A stretch of DNA of 8,333 nucleotides, taken from Clostridium sp. SCN 57-10. Its GTDB lineage: Bacteria; Bacillota; Clostridia; Oscillospirales; Butyricicoccaceae. The position numbers were made by a program, and so were the translations under genes. How positions within the stretch are numbered: position 1 is the first letter of the stretch; every line of letters starts with the position of its first letter. Below, in pieces: positions 7,669 to 8,333 of the stretch. The notes below the pieces were generated by a model that saw only the letters and a program-made list of their open reading frames with translations, did no database searches and was not told where the DNA came from. Location: the NCBI GenBank assembly GCA_001725215.1, contig MEFT01000052.1:1-8333 (forward strand), given 5' to 3'.

Positions 7669-8333
7669 ATGCCCGTTGTCACACACGATTTTCCCATTTT
7701 AGAATATGATGCCGCGCAGCGCGGCATCATCATGCCCAACCGGTATGGCGGCGCGGCGCTTCCCTCCATATGTATCATAACCTTTTTCGGCGACGTTCTG
7801 ACCGATTTTGTAGCACAGTCTGGTGCGCAGGTCGTACATTGCTATCGCTCTGAAATGGGTCACTTCCCGGTCTACTCCTTCGCGTACGGCGGCGTTTCGC
7901 TCTGTGCCGTACAGGGCGTAGTCGGCTCTGCCTCCATCGCAATGATGACCGATTTTCTGATCGGCTGCGGCGTCAAAGCAATCATCGCGTGCGGAGGCTG
8001 TGGCGCGCTCGATCACATCCCCGCAGGCGATGTGATCCTTCCCCTTTCGGCACTACGCGACGAGGGCGCGTCTTACCACTACCTCCCCCCTGCCCGCGAC
8101 ATCGAGCTTGACGCAGATATGATCTCTGTGCTCCGCGATACGCTGGCCGAACACCGCGTTCCGTGGCTCGAGTGTAAGACCTGGACGACCGATGGCTTCT
8201 ACCGCGAAACGCCCGATATGATCACACACCGAAAGGCCGAGGGCTGCCGTGTGGTTGAAATGGAATGCGCATCCATCGCCGCCGTCGCGCGATTCCGCGG
8301 CGCAGCGTTTGGCCAGCTTTTATACAGCGGAGA
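7669..8333 (+). CDS. nucleoside phosphorylase (PNP/UDP family), 3' end outside window
   Basis: The reading frame is open from ATG 7669 to the window end: 221 codons with no stop. GGGAGG at 7655-7660 lies 8 nt upstream. Residues 83-115 (GVVGSASIAMMTDFLIGCGV..., then IIACGGCGALDHIPAG) match the phosphate- and ribose-binding core of the phosphorylase superfamily. DEGASYHY (131-138), KTWTTDGFYRET (170-181) and VVEMECASIAAVA (195-207) match the base- and ribose-binding regions of uridine-phosphorylase-like members; the Glu of VEMEC normally contacts ribose. The family cleaves nucleosides with phosphate to a free base and ribose-1-phosphate in the cytoplasm. Purine versus pyrimidine preference cannot be settled from this part. 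No signal peptide is visible, so it is cytoplasmic although the sortase upstream acts outside. About 30-40 residues probably remain beyond the window, judging from the usual length of such proteins. Confidence 0.9.
   Translation, partial: MPVVTHDFPILEYDAAQRGIIMPNRYGGAALPSICIITFFGDVLTDFVAQSGAQVVHCYRSEMGHFPVYSFAYGGVSLCAVQGVVGSASIAMMTDFLIGCGVKAIIACGGCGALDHIPAGDVILPLSALRDEGASYHYLPPARDIELDADMISVLRDTLAEHRVPWLECKTWTTDGFYRETPDMITHRKAEGCRVVEMECASIAAVARFRGAAFGQLLYSG

Overview
The window looks like chromosome of an anaerobic, fermentative member of the Clostridia. The protein families are typical of Oscillospiraceae or Ruminococcaceae and related clostridial groups, but the exact taxon cannot be read from the sequence. 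Most coding DNA is GC-rich with strong Shine-Dalgarno (SD) sequences. A short AT-rich stretch (about 6320-6860) interrupts it.

Region 1 (1-6326, + strand) is a tightly packed seven-gene hydrogenase operon. In order it encodes: the C-terminal part of an [FeFe]-hydrogenase-like Fe-S protein resembling the putative sensory HydS/HfsD type (cut by the window start); a stand-alone DRTGG-domain protein; a PHP-family metal-dependent phosphoesterase; a stand-alone GHKL ATPase domain protein; a small thioredoxin-like [2Fe-2S] ferredoxin-type protein; HydB (NuoF-like flavoprotein); and HydA (catalytic [FeFe] hydrogenase). Genes overlap or sit 3-21 bp apart, and a strong intrinsic terminator follows hydA. 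HydA and HydB would form the core of a soluble NAD(P)-linked, probably electron-bifurcating or electron-confurcating, hydrogenase that reoxidises reduced ferredoxin and NADH with release of H2. The four upstream genes look like an accessory or sensing module: a hydrogenase-like sensor, a DRTGG domain, a phosphoesterase and an ATP-binding protein. Two points stand out. No NuoE/HydC-type gene is present where related operons usually carry one, and the small ferredoxin-like protein has only three cysteines.

Region 2 (6319-6873) holds the hydA terminator tail, a second hairpin, and one small gene on the - strand encoding a two-helix membrane protein with a CxxC...CxxC tail. It is clearly more AT-rich than its neighbours. 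A divergent intergenic region with a good extended -10 promoter on the + strand follows.

Region 3 (6874-8333, + strand) is an unrelated two-gene unit: a class B-like sortase with an N-terminal membrane anchor, then the start of a nucleoside phosphorylase that runs off the window end.
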